In this document: positions 52,166-61,924 of the stretch, in pieces
Layout: every line of letters starts with the position of its first letter
Numbering within the stretch: position 1 is the first letter of the stretch
DNA from: Salinicola tamaricis
GTDB lineage: Bacteria; Pseudomonadota; Gammaproteobacteria; Pseudomonadales; Halomonadaceae
NCBI RefSeq assembly: GCF_003006155.1
Contig: NZ_CP023559.1
Location: 310,001-374,000, forward strand
DNA length: 64,000 bases
Direction of reading: 5' to 3'
The notes under the pieces: model-generated
What the model saw: only the letters and a program-made list of their open reading frames with translations
Databases searched by the model: none
What the model was told of the DNA's origin: nothing
Program-made: the position numbers and the translations under genes

Positions 52166-54591
52166 ATGCGGTCATTCAGCGGCACGGGGCGACTGTGGCA
52201 TCGCTTGATGGGCGCCAGCGTGCGCCGCTGGCTCGGCTTCCGTCTGATCGAGCCCGACCCGGTGGCCCTCGCCCCCGAGCCGGTGACGCTCTACGTCATC
52301 CCGCATCCCGCACTCAGTGACGAGCTCGCAGTGACCCAACTGACCCGTAAGCTGGGGCTGCCCGATGCCGGCCGCCGGGTCGAACTGAATGGGCTCATGC
52401 TGCCGGCCTGCCTGCCGCTAGCGCGACTGCGCCGCACCTGGCGTGGCGTCAAGACCCAAGGTACAGAGTCGCTGGGCCCGCTGCTTGCCGCACTCGAACA
52501 GGACCCCACGCTGGACGTGCAGCTGGTGCCGGTGAGCGTGTTCTGGAGCCGCGCCCCGGGCAAGGATTTTGGCTTCTGGAAGATGCTCGCCGCCGACGAC
52601 TGGGCCTGGAGTGGCCGTCTGCGACGCCTGCTGTCACTGATCGTCAACGGCCGCCATCTGGAAGCCCACCTGGGTGAACCGATCCGCCTGCGAGCACTGC
52701 TCGACGACCCACAGGCCCGGCTGACCCAGCGCACCCTGGCCCGAGTGCTGCGGGTCCACTTTCGCCGCGTGCGTGCCCGGGTGCTGGGCCCCGATATCTC
52801 CCACCGCCGCACCCTGGTCCGCGGCGTGGTGGGCAGCCCGGCGGTACGTCAGGCGATCGACGAAGCCGCCTCCGCCAACCGCAGCCACGCACTCAAGGAG
52901 CGCAAGCGTGCCGAGCGCTATGCGCGCGAGATCGCTTCCAACATGTCCTACCCGGTGCTGCGCTTCCTCTACGAGCTGCTCAAGCGACTGTGGAACCGGC
53001 TCTATGACGGCGTCGACGTCCACGGCCTCGACGCGGTCAAGGCAATCGCCGGCAAGCGCACCCTGGTCTATGTGCCCTGCCATCGTAGCCACGTCGACTA
53101 CCTGCTGCTCTCCTACGTGCTCTATCGCGAAGGCTTGATGCCCCCGCACATCGCCGCCGGACGCAACCTCGACATGCCGTTGATCGGGCCTGCTGCGCCG
53201 CGGCGGCGCCTTCTTCATGCGACGCAGCTTCAAGGACAACCGGCTCTACGCCGCGGTCTTCAACGAGTATCTGCACCGCCTGATCGCCCGCGGCCAGCCG
53301 ATCGAGTACTTCATCGAGGGCGGCCGTTCGCGCACCGGTCGCATGCTCGACCCGCGTCCCGGCATGCTGGCGATGACGCTACGCTCGTTCCTGCGCGATG
53401 CCACCCGCGACGTCGCCTTCGTGCCGGTCTATATCGGCTACGAGAAGGTACTCGAAAGCAATGCCTACCTGCGCGAACTGCGCGGTGGCAGCAAGAAGAA
53501 GGAGTCGCCGCTGGATCTGTTGCACGTGCTGCGCCATCTGCGCCAACCGCACGGCCGGGTCGCGGTCAACGTAGGCGAACCACTGTCACTGACCGATTTT
53601 CTCGATGGCATCGCCCCCGCATGGCGTGAAACGCGTAGCCAGCCCCGCCCGAGTGGCTCAAGCACGCGGTGCCGCAGTTGGGCCACGCACTTTCCGAACG
53701 CATCAACGACGGTGCCACGATCAATGCCGTCTCGCTGGTGGCCATGGCGCTGCTGGCGACACCACATCACACCATCGAATCCGATCTGCTGGCGCATCAG
53801 GTGGCACTGCTGGTGCGGCTGCAGCAGCGCGTGCCGGGCAGCGCGCACTGCCGCCTGCCCACGGGTGACGCTGCGCCTGGATCGACCAGGTGGTCGCGCT
53901 CGGCTTCATTCAGCGCCGCCCCCAGGCGCTGGGCGAGCTGATCAGCGCCACGCCCGAACAGGCCACACTGCTCACCTGGTACCGCAACAACGTGCTGCAC
54001 CTGTTCACGCACCTCGGGCTGGTGGCCTTCGCCTTTCGCAACAACGTGGCGTTCTGTCTCGACGAGCTGGACACCCTGCTGGCACCGGCGTGGCCGCTGA
54101 TCGCCCGCGAGCTGAACGCCCGCGAGGTGGCGGATCATAGCCAGCACCTGGCGGCCACCCTCGACGCCCTGAGCGCCGAAGGGCTACTCAAGCAGAGTGA
54201 CAGCGAGTGGCGCCGCCAGCCCGGCCACCTGGAATCCAGCGAGCAGTTGCGTCTGCTCGGCCAGCCAGTGCAACCGACCCTGGAACGCACCTACCTGCTG
54301 CTGGCCTCGCTGCTGCGCTATCCGAGTGGCGAGCTGACCCGGGAGACGCTGGAGGAGCACAGCCGCCTGCTGGCCGAGCGGCTGACGCTATTGGCCGGAC
54401 TCAACGCGCCGGAGTTCTTCGATAAGCGGCTCTTCTCGGCGCTGCTGGAAACCCTCGAAGCGCAGGGGTGGCTACGGGTGGAAGCGGATCGGCTGCACTA
54501 CGACGAGGCGCTGATGCGCGCGCAGAAGCGCAGCCGCACCCTGTTCGACCCGGAACTGCGCCACCGGCTGGTACGACTCACCCGGCAGTGA
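52166..54591 (+). CDS. plsB: Glycerol-3-phosphate 1-O-acyltransferase PlsB (three frame breaks)
   Basis: About 808 residues when joined, matching PlsB. It acylates sn-glycerol-3-phosphate, the first step of phospholipid synthesis. The acyltransferase motif HRSHVD (HX4D) is in [16 protein letters not shown]; next come [20 protein letters not shown] and VPVYIGYEK in order. Breaks lie near 53190 (a C missing from a CCC run), near 53655 (before [10 protein letters not shown]) and near 53885 (before [11 protein letters not shown]). The C-terminal PlsB-specific region ([10 protein letters not shown] ... RKLLLL-like) is complete. The gene must be functional, which supports sequence error. GAGGG precedes the ATG. 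Confidence 0.9.
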
Positions 54592-55183
54592 GCCGGACCG
54601 GCGCGCCCTGTTCGAGCACTCGTTCAAGTGTGGGTATTGAAAGCCCCATTCAGTCTCCTCATACCCACACTTATGCCTCCCTCTTCGGGCCTGCGGGTGC
54701 CGCTAAGAAGCAGCGAGCATCGGTTGAGGGGCATCGTCCCCGCCACTTCGTCGGAACTCGAGAAGCGCTATCCATCGTGATGGCGCAAAGCCGATGGGCT
54801 TCGATGATCTTGGCCAAGCAGTCGCCTATCTGGCGCCAATGCTCACCCCGTGGTGAAAAACCCCGTGGTAAAAAAAGCCGCGAAAAGGCAGCAAGAGCAG
54901 AGGCCAAGAGAGATGTGATACAGGATCGCACGGCGCTCACGGCTACGCAGAAAGAGGCCGCAACAACGCGGGGAAAGCTCCAGATCGATACCAGGCACCG
55001 ACCTTTAAACGAACGACGACAGCGACGGCATCAGGCAGGCAGAAGCATCGAGATCGCTGGCATCGGCGAAGTAGGCCGGCGAGAAAAAATGCTCAAGTCT
55101 GCTGACAGACAAACACGAAAAAGCCGGCCCGAGGGCCGGCTTCGTTCGAACGAGCGGCCGCAGCCGCTCGTGTCGGGTATCGC
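54592..55183. other. 592-base gap between plsB and the porin, with a 12-bp inverted repeat
   Basis: No credible gene; ORFs across it read low-complexity, Arg/Lys-rich sequence. A perfect 12-bp inverted repeat, AAGTGTGGGTAT (54626-54637) and ATACCCACACTT (54661-54672), encloses 23 bases. The middle (54840-55080) is purine-rich with A runs (GTGGTGAAAAACC, GTGGTAAAAAAAG). The porin terminator ends the gap. Confidence 0.5.
55118..55140 (-). terminator. Rho-independent terminator of the porin
   Basis: GCCGGCC (55123-55129) pairs with GGCCGGC (55134-55140) around CGAG. On the minus strand it is followed by five T. It lies 44 bases after the porin stop. Confidence 0.88.
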
Positions 55184-56341
55184 TTAGAAGCTGTAGACAG
55201 CACCCACAGCGACGCCGTTGCCCACGTCGTGGGTACGGTCGTACAGGGCGCCTTCAACGAAGGTGTACATCGCCGGCGAGATGTTGTAGGTCGCACCGAG
55301 GACGAATTCGTTGAAGTTGTCGTCGCCAGCGTAGTTGCCAGCGTCGTTGATAGCACCACGGTTGGTAGCCAGAGCCACTTCTTTGTCGGCGTCGACGTAC
55401 TGGTAGGAACCGTAGAGGTCACCAGCGAAGTTGTCGGACAGGGCGTAGCCGTAGCGTGCGCCGACGGCGTAGCGCATGATGTCGCCGCTTTCGCCATTGA
55501 TCTTGAGGTCGCTGTTTTCGACCTTGGCAGCCAGACGCAGGGTGTCGATGGTGTACTGAGCAGTCACACCGTAGGCCTTGGCCTTGACCTTGTCGCCGGT
55601 CACGTCGTTGGTCAGCTCGTAGTTGTCCAGATCGTCGTAGACCGCAGCGACGGAGAACGCGCCCACAGCGTACTTCAGACCGCCGAAGAACGAAGCGTTG
55701 GAACCACCGTTGCTGTAACCAGTAGCATCGAAGTCGCTTTCCGCGTCACCCTTGTACTGAGTACCGACGGCAAACTGCAGGCCAGCCCAGACCGGAGACA
55801 TGTACTGGAACTTGTCACCTTCGCGGTCAGCGTTGGCGTTGCCGATGATGCCGTTGCTGCCGTAGATGCCGGCCAGGTCACGAGTCGAGTCGGAAACGTC
55901 GAAATACTCGTTGTTGGAGATCGGATCCTGGACCCAGTCGTCGATCAGCGGATCCCAGGAACCCAGGCGGGCGTCACCGAAGTTGCCTTTCAGACCCAGG
56001 TAAGCCTGGTCGCCTTTATTCAAGCCGCCGTTGATTTTCTCTTCGTCAGCGTCATGCTCGAACTCGGCCTTGAAGTAGCCGGTCAGGCCCGGGTTGATGA
56101 CGTGCTGGCCGGAGAAGCCGACGGTGGAGCCGTTGTCGAACAGCTCGTCTTTGGAGCTGGAGCCCTCGATACGACCAGTGGTGTCGTTGTAGCTACCAGT
56201 CTCGATGGACTTGTAGGCGATCTGGATGTTGCCGTAGATGTCGAGCTGCGTGCCGTCCTGGTTGTAGACAGTCGCCGCCTGAGCCGCAGCGGAGGCGCCC
56301 AGGGCACCAGCAATAGCAGTCGCTAAGAGCGTCTTTTTCAT
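55184..56341 (-). CDS. Gram-negative trimeric porin, acidic
   Basis: 385 residues. The signal peptide MKKTLLATAIAGALGASAAA ends near AQA-ATVYN. The mature protein follows the OmpC/PhoE-like 16-strand pattern: starts TVYNQDGTQLDIYGNIQIAYK, has the constriction-loop region and ends with the aromatic terminal strand GVAVGAVYSF (final F required for assembly). It is rich in Asp, Glu and Gly, as expected in a halophile. It should act as the main general diffusion pore. The 457 bases upstream are a long, AT-rich regulatory gap. Confidence 0.92.
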   Translation of the reverse strand: MKKTLLATAIAGALGASAAAQAATVYNQDGTQLDIYGNIQIAYKSIETGSYNDTTGRIEGSSSKDELFDNGSTVGFSGQHVINPGLTGYFKAEFEHDADEEKINGGLNKGDQAYLGLKGNFGDARLGSWDPLIDDWVQDPISNNEYFDVSDSTRDLAGIYGSNGIIGNANADREGDKFQYMSPVWAGLQFAVGTQYKGDAESDFDATGYSNGGSNASFFGGLKYAVGAFSVAAVYDDLDNYELTNDVTGDKVKAKAYGVTAQYTIDTLRLAAKVENSDLKINGESGDIMRYAVGARYGYALSDNFAGDLYGSYQYVDADKEVALATNRGAINDAGNYAGDDNFNEFVLGATYNISPAMYTFVEGALYDRTHDVGNGVAVGAVYSF

Positions 56342-56798
56342 CGCGATAGGTTCCTTAACTAGCTTACTGTTCGATCGTGTCTGCAGATGCAGTCGGCTTC
56401 GGTGCCTTCAACCAGCTTCGTCACGCGAACGAATGACGGCTGCGGAACTCTGAAGCCTTGTTATTGTCCAATGCTCGCCGAGAAACCATACTGGACGTGT
56501 GGCAAACGCAACAAGAAAAAAACACTGTTTTCGTTGCTCGCCGCGCTGCCCATGAAGGCCCTGGCGCTCATACTTTGCGTCATCATCGACGGCTGAGAGA
56601 CGTCATCACGCTAGCGCCAAGCGATGTCATTTCAATGACATGGACGCGACACCCGGCGACTGACGCCTCATGCCGGGCGCACCATAGCGCCCGAATCGGC
56701 CAGGAAAAATACGACGAAAGTGTTATCGAGCGTGCCATGACACGGCCGACACCTGTGGCGCTCTTGCCACAGCGCCTTCAGCGGATCGCTATCCCGCT
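56342..56798. promoter_or_regulatory. Regulatory region upstream of the porin
   Basis: 457 bases with no credible gene, AT-richer than the surroundings. Small ORFs (for example at 56387-56596) have no protein-like features or ribosome sites. Long upstream regions are common for osmoregulated porins; I could not define OmpR-type sites by eye. Confidence 0.5.
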
Positions 56799-57743
56799 TC
56801 AGCTATCGTGACGGCCATGCTTGGCCAGCAGCTCGCCGATCTTACGGTCGAGCTTGTCGGCGCGCTGACGCGTCTCTTTCACCTGCTGTTTCTTCTGCAA
56901 CGCTTCCAACTGGCGCTTGGCGTGCTTGGCCTCCTCGGCGCTGACCACGTCGCTGTCCGCGCCCTGTAGATCGACCCGGCGCGCACCCTCGCGCACCGAC
57001 TTCAGATAGCGTGGCAGATGGACATAGCAGGCCAGTGCCCGCCGCACCAGCTTCTCGGGCCAGGGTTCGCAGGCGCAGAGATCGAGATGGATACCGGTCT
57101 TCAGCGGGCGGGTATGCCCCTTGAAGAACGCCTTGGGATAGCGCTTGTACCATTGGGCCAGCAGCGCGTGGGGCGAAGGCGCTTCGTGCTCGGCGCCGAA
57201 TGCCAGGGTGCTCTGTGCAGAGCCCGTGTCAGTAGGCTCGGCGCCGCCTACGCCATTCGCATCCTCGGCTGAATCGGTACTTGCCCGCGGTAGCGAAGAC
57301 GCTGATGAAGCGCTCACCGGGGCGGATTCCGGGATGGCGCTGGCGCCCGGCGCCGGCTGTGGCGCAGGTGCCGACTGCTCGACTGGGGCCTCCCGACCCG
57401 CGGAAACCTCGGTTGCCGCGGGCGGCGTCGAGGTGAGCCGCTGCAGCGGCGAAGGCCCCCGCCGCGAGGCGTCGTCGGCGCTCTCATCCCGCGGCCGCGA
57501 GCGGCGGAAAGCCAGACTGCCCAGGCCGCGCACCCGGGTGCCACCGTCAGGATCTTCAGGATGGGCATGGCCGCCGGCGATCAGGGGATCGAGCTCGGCC
57601 AGCGCCAGCAGGCGCTCCTTGAGCGCGCGATTTTCCGATGCGAGCGTCCTGCTGCGTTCCCGCTCGGCCTCCAGCGCTGCCTGGCTGGCGTCGATCTTGC
57701 GCTCGATCTCCGCCAGCAGCGCCTGTGTTCGTTCCGTCAACAC
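56799..57743 (-). CDS. proQ: ProQ/FinO-domain RNA-binding protein
   Basis: 314 residues from a GTG start at 57743. That start is chosen because GGAGGAG lies about 8 bases upstream; the earlier in-frame ATG at 57845 has none. Residues 1-60 form a coiled coil (LLAEIERKIDASQAALEAERERSRTLASENRALKERL, about 57600-57730), residues about 95-190 are a low-complexity Pro/Ala/Ser linker, and the C-terminal part is a ProQ/FinO fold (LAQWYKRYPKAFFKGHTRPLKTGIHLDL). The arrangement differs from E. coli ProQ, where the FinO domain is N-terminal. It likely binds structured RNA. Confidence 0.82.
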   Translation of the reverse strand: MLTERTQALLAEIERKIDASQAALEAERERSRTLASENRALKERLLALAELDPLIAGGHAHPEDPDGGTRVRGLGSLAFRRSRPRDESADDASRRGPSPLQRLTSTPPAATEVSAGREAPVEQSAPAPQPAPGASAIPESAPVSASSASSLPRASTDSAEDANGVGGAEPTDTGSAQSTLAFGAEHEAPSPHALLAQWYKRYPKAFFKGHTRPLKTGIHLDLCACEPWPEKLVRRALACYVHLPRYLKSVREGARRVDLQGADSDVVSAEEAKHAKRQLEALQKKQQVKETRQRADKLDRKIGELLAKHGRHDS

Positions 57744-57804
57744 GGCCTGACTCCTCCCTCGCTTGTGCGGCGACCCGCGCGTCGAGCGCGCAGGCCGTTC
57801 AAAC

Positions 57805-58362
57805 TCAGCCAGAGCTTCCCGCCCGGCGGTAGTGGACAAAAGCATAATCCGGTTGGCCCGGCTTGGCAGCCCCGGGCTCGCGCTCGATCTCCTGCCACTC
57901 GGCGGCGTCGAACGCGGGAAAGTGCGCGTCGCCGTCGAGCGTCACCGCCACCTCGGTGAGGTAGAGACGCGATGCCGCTGGCAGCGCCTGGGCGTAGATC
58001 TCGCCCCCGCCCATCACCATGATCTCGTCGGCACCGTCGATCAACGCCTGCTGATCGGCAAGCGCCAGCGCCGCGGCCAGATCGTGGCACACCCGTACAC
58101 CCGCGTGGCGATAACTCGACGAGCGTGTGATCACGATATTCAGCCGACCGGGCAACGGCCGCCCGATAGACTCGAAGGTCTTGCGCCCCATGACCAGCGG
58201 CTTGCCCAGGGTCAGCGCCTTGAAGTGCTTGAGATCCTCAGGCAGATACCAGGGCAGCTGGTTGTCCACGCCGATGACCCGATTCTGCGAGAGTGCGGCA
58301 ATCATCGCCACCGGGGTGTCGAGTTCGGCGCGCAGGGCGCTATGGAGAGTCGCATCACTCAT
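57805..58362 (-). CDS. folA: Dihydrofolate reductase
   Basis: 185 residues. It regenerates tetrahydrofolate with NADPH. The N-terminal region has [35 protein letters not shown] (about 58215-58320) with the catalytic acid D in LPEDL; next comes [19 protein letters not shown] and, near residue 115, [15 protein letters not shown]. The start overlaps the thyA stop (ATGA), so thyA-folA is translationally coupled. About 15 residues precede the usual start. The frame is intact. Confidence 0.95.
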   Translation of the reverse strand: MSDATLHSALRAELDTPVAMIAALSQNRVIGVDNQLPWYLPEDLKHFKALTLGKPLVMGRKTFESIGRPLPGRLNIVITRSSSYRHAGVRVCHDLAAALALADQQALIDGADEIMVMGGGEIYAQALPAASRLYLTEVAVTLDGDAHFPAFDAAEWQEIEREPGAAKPGQPDYAFVHYRRAGSSG

Positions 58363-59154
58363 ACAGCGATAGGCGCCTTGATCGCCGGGTGGGAGCGGTA
58401 GTCTTCGATCGCGATGTCGTCGAAACCAAACGCGAACAGGTCCGTGATATCGGGGTTGAGCCGCAGCCTCGGCAACGGCAGCGGCTCACGGCTCAACTGC
58501 AGCCGGGCCTGATCGAGATGATTGAGATAGAGGTGCGCGTCACCCAGGGTGTGCACGAACTCCCCCGGTTCGAGACCGCAGACCTGCGCCACCATATGGG
58601 TGAGCAGCGCGTAACTGGCGATATTGAAGGGCACCCCGAGGAAGATATCGGCGCTGCGCTGATAGAGCTGGCACGACAGCCGCCCCTCGGCGACATAGAA
58701 CTGGAACAGCGCATGACACGGCGGCAGCGCCATCTCGTCGACCAGCGCCGGATTCCAGGCCGAGACGATATGCCGGCGGGAGTCCGGATGGCGGCGAATC
58801 TGCTCGACCACCTTGGCGATCTGGTCGATCGACTCACCGTCCGGCGCCGGCCAGCTGCGCCCACTGATAGCCGTAGACCGGTCCCAGGTCGCCGTTGGCA
58901 TCCGCCCACTCGTCCCAGATGGTGACATTGTGCTCATGCAGATAAGCGATGTTGGTGTCGCCACGCAGAAACCACAGAAGCTCATGGATGATCGAGCGCA
59001 GATGCAGCTTCTTGGTCGTCACCAGCGGAAAACCCTGGCTCAGATCGAAGCGCATCTGATGGCCAAAGACGCTCAGCGTGCCGACACCGGTGCGGTCGGC
59101 TTTCTCGATGCCGCTATCCAGCACCCGTTGCATCAGATCGAGATAAGGCCGCAT
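58359..59154 (-). CDS. thyA: Thymidylate synthase (one frame break)
   Basis: About 264 residues when joined, the normal length. It makes dTMP from dUMP with methylene-tetrahydrofolate. The first frame ends with VYGYQW near 58860; one extra G in the TGGG run shifts the reading, and [14 protein letters not shown] continues in the next frame. The catalytic cysteine is in [12 protein letters not shown], followed by [27 protein letters not shown] precedes the ATG. The break is almost certainly a sequence error because all motifs remain. Confidence 0.93.
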
Positions 59155-59203
59155 GGGGCTCGCACTCCTTGACTAGCGGCACCGCGGGCCGATGACGACA
59201 GCC

Positions 59204-59247
59204 GCACGGTGCTTGAAATCGAATGTCTCGCGCGTCCAGCACCGTGC
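59204..59247. other. 10-bp inverted repeat between lgt and thyA
   Basis: GCACGGTGCT (59204-59213) and AGCACCGTGC (59238-59247) are perfect arms around 24 bases, in the gap between the lgt stop and thyA start, both on the minus strand. It has no T run. It could be a weak terminator, a regulatory hairpin or an RNA-processing site. Confidence 0.4.
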
Positions 59248-59287
59248 GCTCAGGCATCACTGACCGCACGGGTGACGCCAGACGCGC

Positions 59288-60103
59288 TCAGTCGGCGGCG
59301 CGCTCGGCGCGGGCATCGTCGACCGCATTGCGGCGCGACCATACCACCAGCCGCGCGCCGGCCAGGATCATCGGTAGCGACAAGAGCTGCCCCATGGTCA
59401 ACCAGCCGAAGGCGGATGAAGCCGAGCTGCGGATCCGGCTGCCGGAAGAACTCCGACAGGAAGCGGAAGCAGCCCGTAACAGATCAGGAAGAGCCCGGAG
59501 ACGAGAAACCGCGCCGGCGCGGAGTCAGCGATACCAACCAGAGAATGGTGAACAGTACCACACCCTCAAGGAAGAACTGATATAGCGACGACGGATGCCG
59601 CCCCTGCCCCCCCATCCCGGGGAACACCAGAGCCCAGGGCACGTCGGTGACACGGCCGGGCAGCTCGTGATTGATGAAGTTGCCGATACGCCCGGCGCCC
59701 AGCCCGATCGGCACCAGTGGTGCGATGAAGTCGGTGAGCTGGAAGAAGGCCAGCCCGTGCTTGCGGGCGAACAGCAGCGACGCGATCAGCACCCCGATCA
59801 GGCCGCCATGGAAGCTCATGCCGCCATCCCAGACCTGGAACAGCCACAGCGGGTTCTCTATCAGGCGATCGAACCCGTAGAACAGCGCATAGCCCAGGCG
59901 CCCACCCAGCACCACGCCCAGCGCGCCGTAGAAAGCATGTCACCGATATCATCGGGCTTGAGTCCTAATCGCGCGGCGCGCAGACGCCCCAGCCACCAGG
60001 CACCGACGAAGCCGACGACGTACATCAACCCGTACCAGTGCACCTTGAGAGGCCCCAGCGAGACGGCGATGGGATCGATATCGGGATAGGCCAGCATGCG
60101 CAC
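59288..60103 (-). CDS. lgt: Prolipoprotein diacylglyceryl transferase (frame-broken)
   Basis: About 271 residues when joined, normal for Lgt. It transfers diacylglycerol to the lipobox cysteine of prolipoproteins at the inner membrane. The first frame gives [21 protein letters not shown]; a break near 59935 leads into [15 protein letters not shown], the signature [19 protein letters not shown] and SLYQFFLEG. Further breaks near 59525, 59465 and 59410 are needed to read [25 protein letters not shown] and [14 protein letters not shown] to the stop at 59288. AAGGAG precedes the ATG. It is an essential gene, so the breaks are presumed artefacts. Confidence 0.9.
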
Positions 60104-60133
60104 TCCTTCGGCAGCAGGGGTCGGGATCGTCGG

Positions 60134-60925
60134 TCAACCCAGCATCAGCTTGAATCCGACCACGATCAGCAGGAGGGCAAAGATACGTCGCAGCACCTTG
60201 GCAGGCAATGCATGGGCGACTTTCACCCCCACTCGGGCCATCGGCACGCTGGTCACCATCAGGCCGAGAAACGCCGGCCACATCACGAAACCGGTCGCCC
60301 CGCTCGGCAGCCCGGCCTCGCCCCAGCCCACCACGACATTGGTCACGGTACCGATCAGCGCGATCGGCAGGCCGATGGCAGCGGAGGTACCCACCGCCTC
60401 GGTCATGCGCTGGGTGAAACGCGACAGCCAAGGCACCGACATCACCCCGCCACCAACGCCGAACAGCGTCGAGACACCGCCGATCACCGCGCCCGCCGCG
60501 ACCATCGGCCAGCGCTGTGGGGTGCGTCCCTGAGTGGCCGGCGGACGCGACAGCAGCATCTTCAGTGCCATCACCAGAGCAAAGGCACCGAACAGCCGCG
60601 TCAGCGCTGCACCGGGCAGCGCGGAGGCCAGCAGCACGCCGAGGATACCGCCTACCAGCAGCCCTGGAATCATCAGCCGCAGCCAGTCGCGGCGCACGCT
60701 GCCCCGGCGCCAGTGCCCCCAGGCCGAAGAGGCGCCGGTAACGACGATGGTCGCCAGCGACGTCCCCACCGCCAGATGGGCGGTCACCGCCGGATCGACC
60801 TGCTGGGCGAGAAAGGCGAAGACCAGCGCCGGCACCATCACGATACCGCCACCGATACCGAAGACACCCGCCAGCAGCCCGGCGATGGCACCCACCAGCA
60901 GGTAGATGAGGATGGCCGTCAGCAT
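60134..60925 (-). CDS. TauE/SafE-family anion permease
   Basis: 263 residues with about 8 hydrophobic segments. The two half-repeats typical of TSUP proteins are seen: AIAGLLAGVFGIGGGIVMVPAL at the start, and AVIGGVSTLFGVGGGVMSVPWL in the second half (about 60420-60490). The family exports or takes up sulfite, sulfoacetate or similar anions; the substrate here is not predictable. It lies between ptsP and lgt, where many Halomonadaceae and Pseudomonas genomes carry it. The frame is intact. Confidence 0.88.
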   Translation of the reverse strand: MLTAILIYLLVGAIAGLLAGVFGIGGGIVMVPALVFAFLAQQVDPAVTAHLAVGTSLATIVVTGASSAWGHWRRGSVRRDWLRLMIPGLLVGGILGVLLASALPGAALTRLFGAFALVMALKMLLSRPPATQGRTPQRWPMVAAGAVIGGVSTLFGVGGGVMSVPWLSRFTQRMTEAVGTSAAIGLPIALIGTVTNVVVGWGEAGLPSGATGFVMWPAFLGLMVTSVPMARVGVKVAHALPAKVLRRIFALLLIVVGFKLMLG

Positions 60926-61134
60926 CTTTCTACCCCACAGTCAGACATTGAATGGGTTATCTCGCCGGGAAGCGCTGCCAGCGCGGGGTCTGGAAACATG
61001 CGGGTTATCCTTGGGTGTGACATCCGGGGGCGGGAAGTAAATAGCCTGCTCATGGTACGCTGCCAGTTTGTCGCTGTCATGGCTGCCGCTGTCAGGGCTG
61101 CCCCTGGCACCATCCACGCTGCTGGAGTCACACC

Positions 61135-61899
61135 ATGTGTCTGATCGTCTTCGACTGGCAGCCGGATAGTGAGCAGCCGCTGCGTCTCGCCGCCAACCGC
61201 GACGAGTTCCACGCCCGCCCCAGCGCCGCCCTGCACCGCTGGCAGGATGCGCCACTGCTCGGCGGCCGCGATCTCGAGGGCGGCGGCACCTGGCTGGCCG
61301 CCGCCCCCGGCGGGCGCTTCGCCGCCCTGACCAACGTCCGCGATGCTCACATGGCGACGCCCGCTGATGCGCCCAGCCGCGGGGCGCTGGTGACCGCAGC
61401 CCTACAAGCGGGCGAGCCGCAGCGCTGGCTTCAGGACCTGGCGAGCGCTGGCGCCCAGCGCTATGCCGGTTTCAACCTCCTGCTGCGCGAAGGTGATCGG
61501 CTCTGGGTGCTCCACCATGGCCGCGACGCAACCACCCTCGACGAAGTCGCGCCCGGCCTGCATGGGCTTTCCAACGCCGCGCTGAATACTCCCTGGCCCA
61601 AGCTGGTGCGAGCGCGGGAGGCCCTGCGACAGGCCCTCGCCGACGGCGATTGGCAGAACTCGATGTGGCAGGCCATGCATGACACCCGCCCCACCGCCGA
61701 CGCCAAGCTGCCCGATACCGGCGTCGGCCTGGCGACCGAGCAACGGCTGTCACCGATCTTCATCCTAGGGGAGACCTACGGCACCCGCGCCACCACCCTG
61801 GTGAGCGCGGCGGCCGGTGTCATCACGCTGACGGAGCAACGCTACGCTGGCATGGGCGTGCCGGCGGGAGAGTGCGTGAGCGAATCAGTGTCAGCCTAG
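61135..61899 (+). CDS. NRDE-family protein (TANGO2 homologue)
   Basis: 254 residues. It begins MCLIVFDWQP with the family's Cys2, followed by LAANRDEFHARPSAALHRW, which holds the NRDE motif, and GTWLAAAPGGRFAALTNVRD. The family is related to eukaryotic TANGO2 and resembles N-terminal nucleophile hydrolases; its role is uncertain. It is divergent from the permease gene and convergent with ptsP. GGAG precedes the ATG. The frame is intact. Confidence 0.88.
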   Translation: MCLIVFDWQPDSEQPLRLAANRDEFHARPSAALHRWQDAPLLGGRDLEGGGTWLAAAPGGRFAALTNVRDAHMATPADAPSRGALVTAALQAGEPQRWLQDLASAGAQRYAGFNLLLREGDRLWVLHHGRDATTLDEVAPGLHGLSNAALNTPWPKLVRAREALRQALADGDWQNSMWQAMHDTRPTADAKLPDTGVGLATEQRLSPIFILGETYGTRATTLVSAAAGVITLTEQRYAGMGVPAGECVSESVSA

Positions 61900-61924
61900 C
61901 CGCAGACTCTGGCGCGAAGACTCC

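Noticed and set aside
55229..56326. 365-residue ORF opposite the porin
   Set aside because: It is Val/Gly/Asp-rich antisense shadow sequence created by codon bias; the porin on the other strand is unmistakable.
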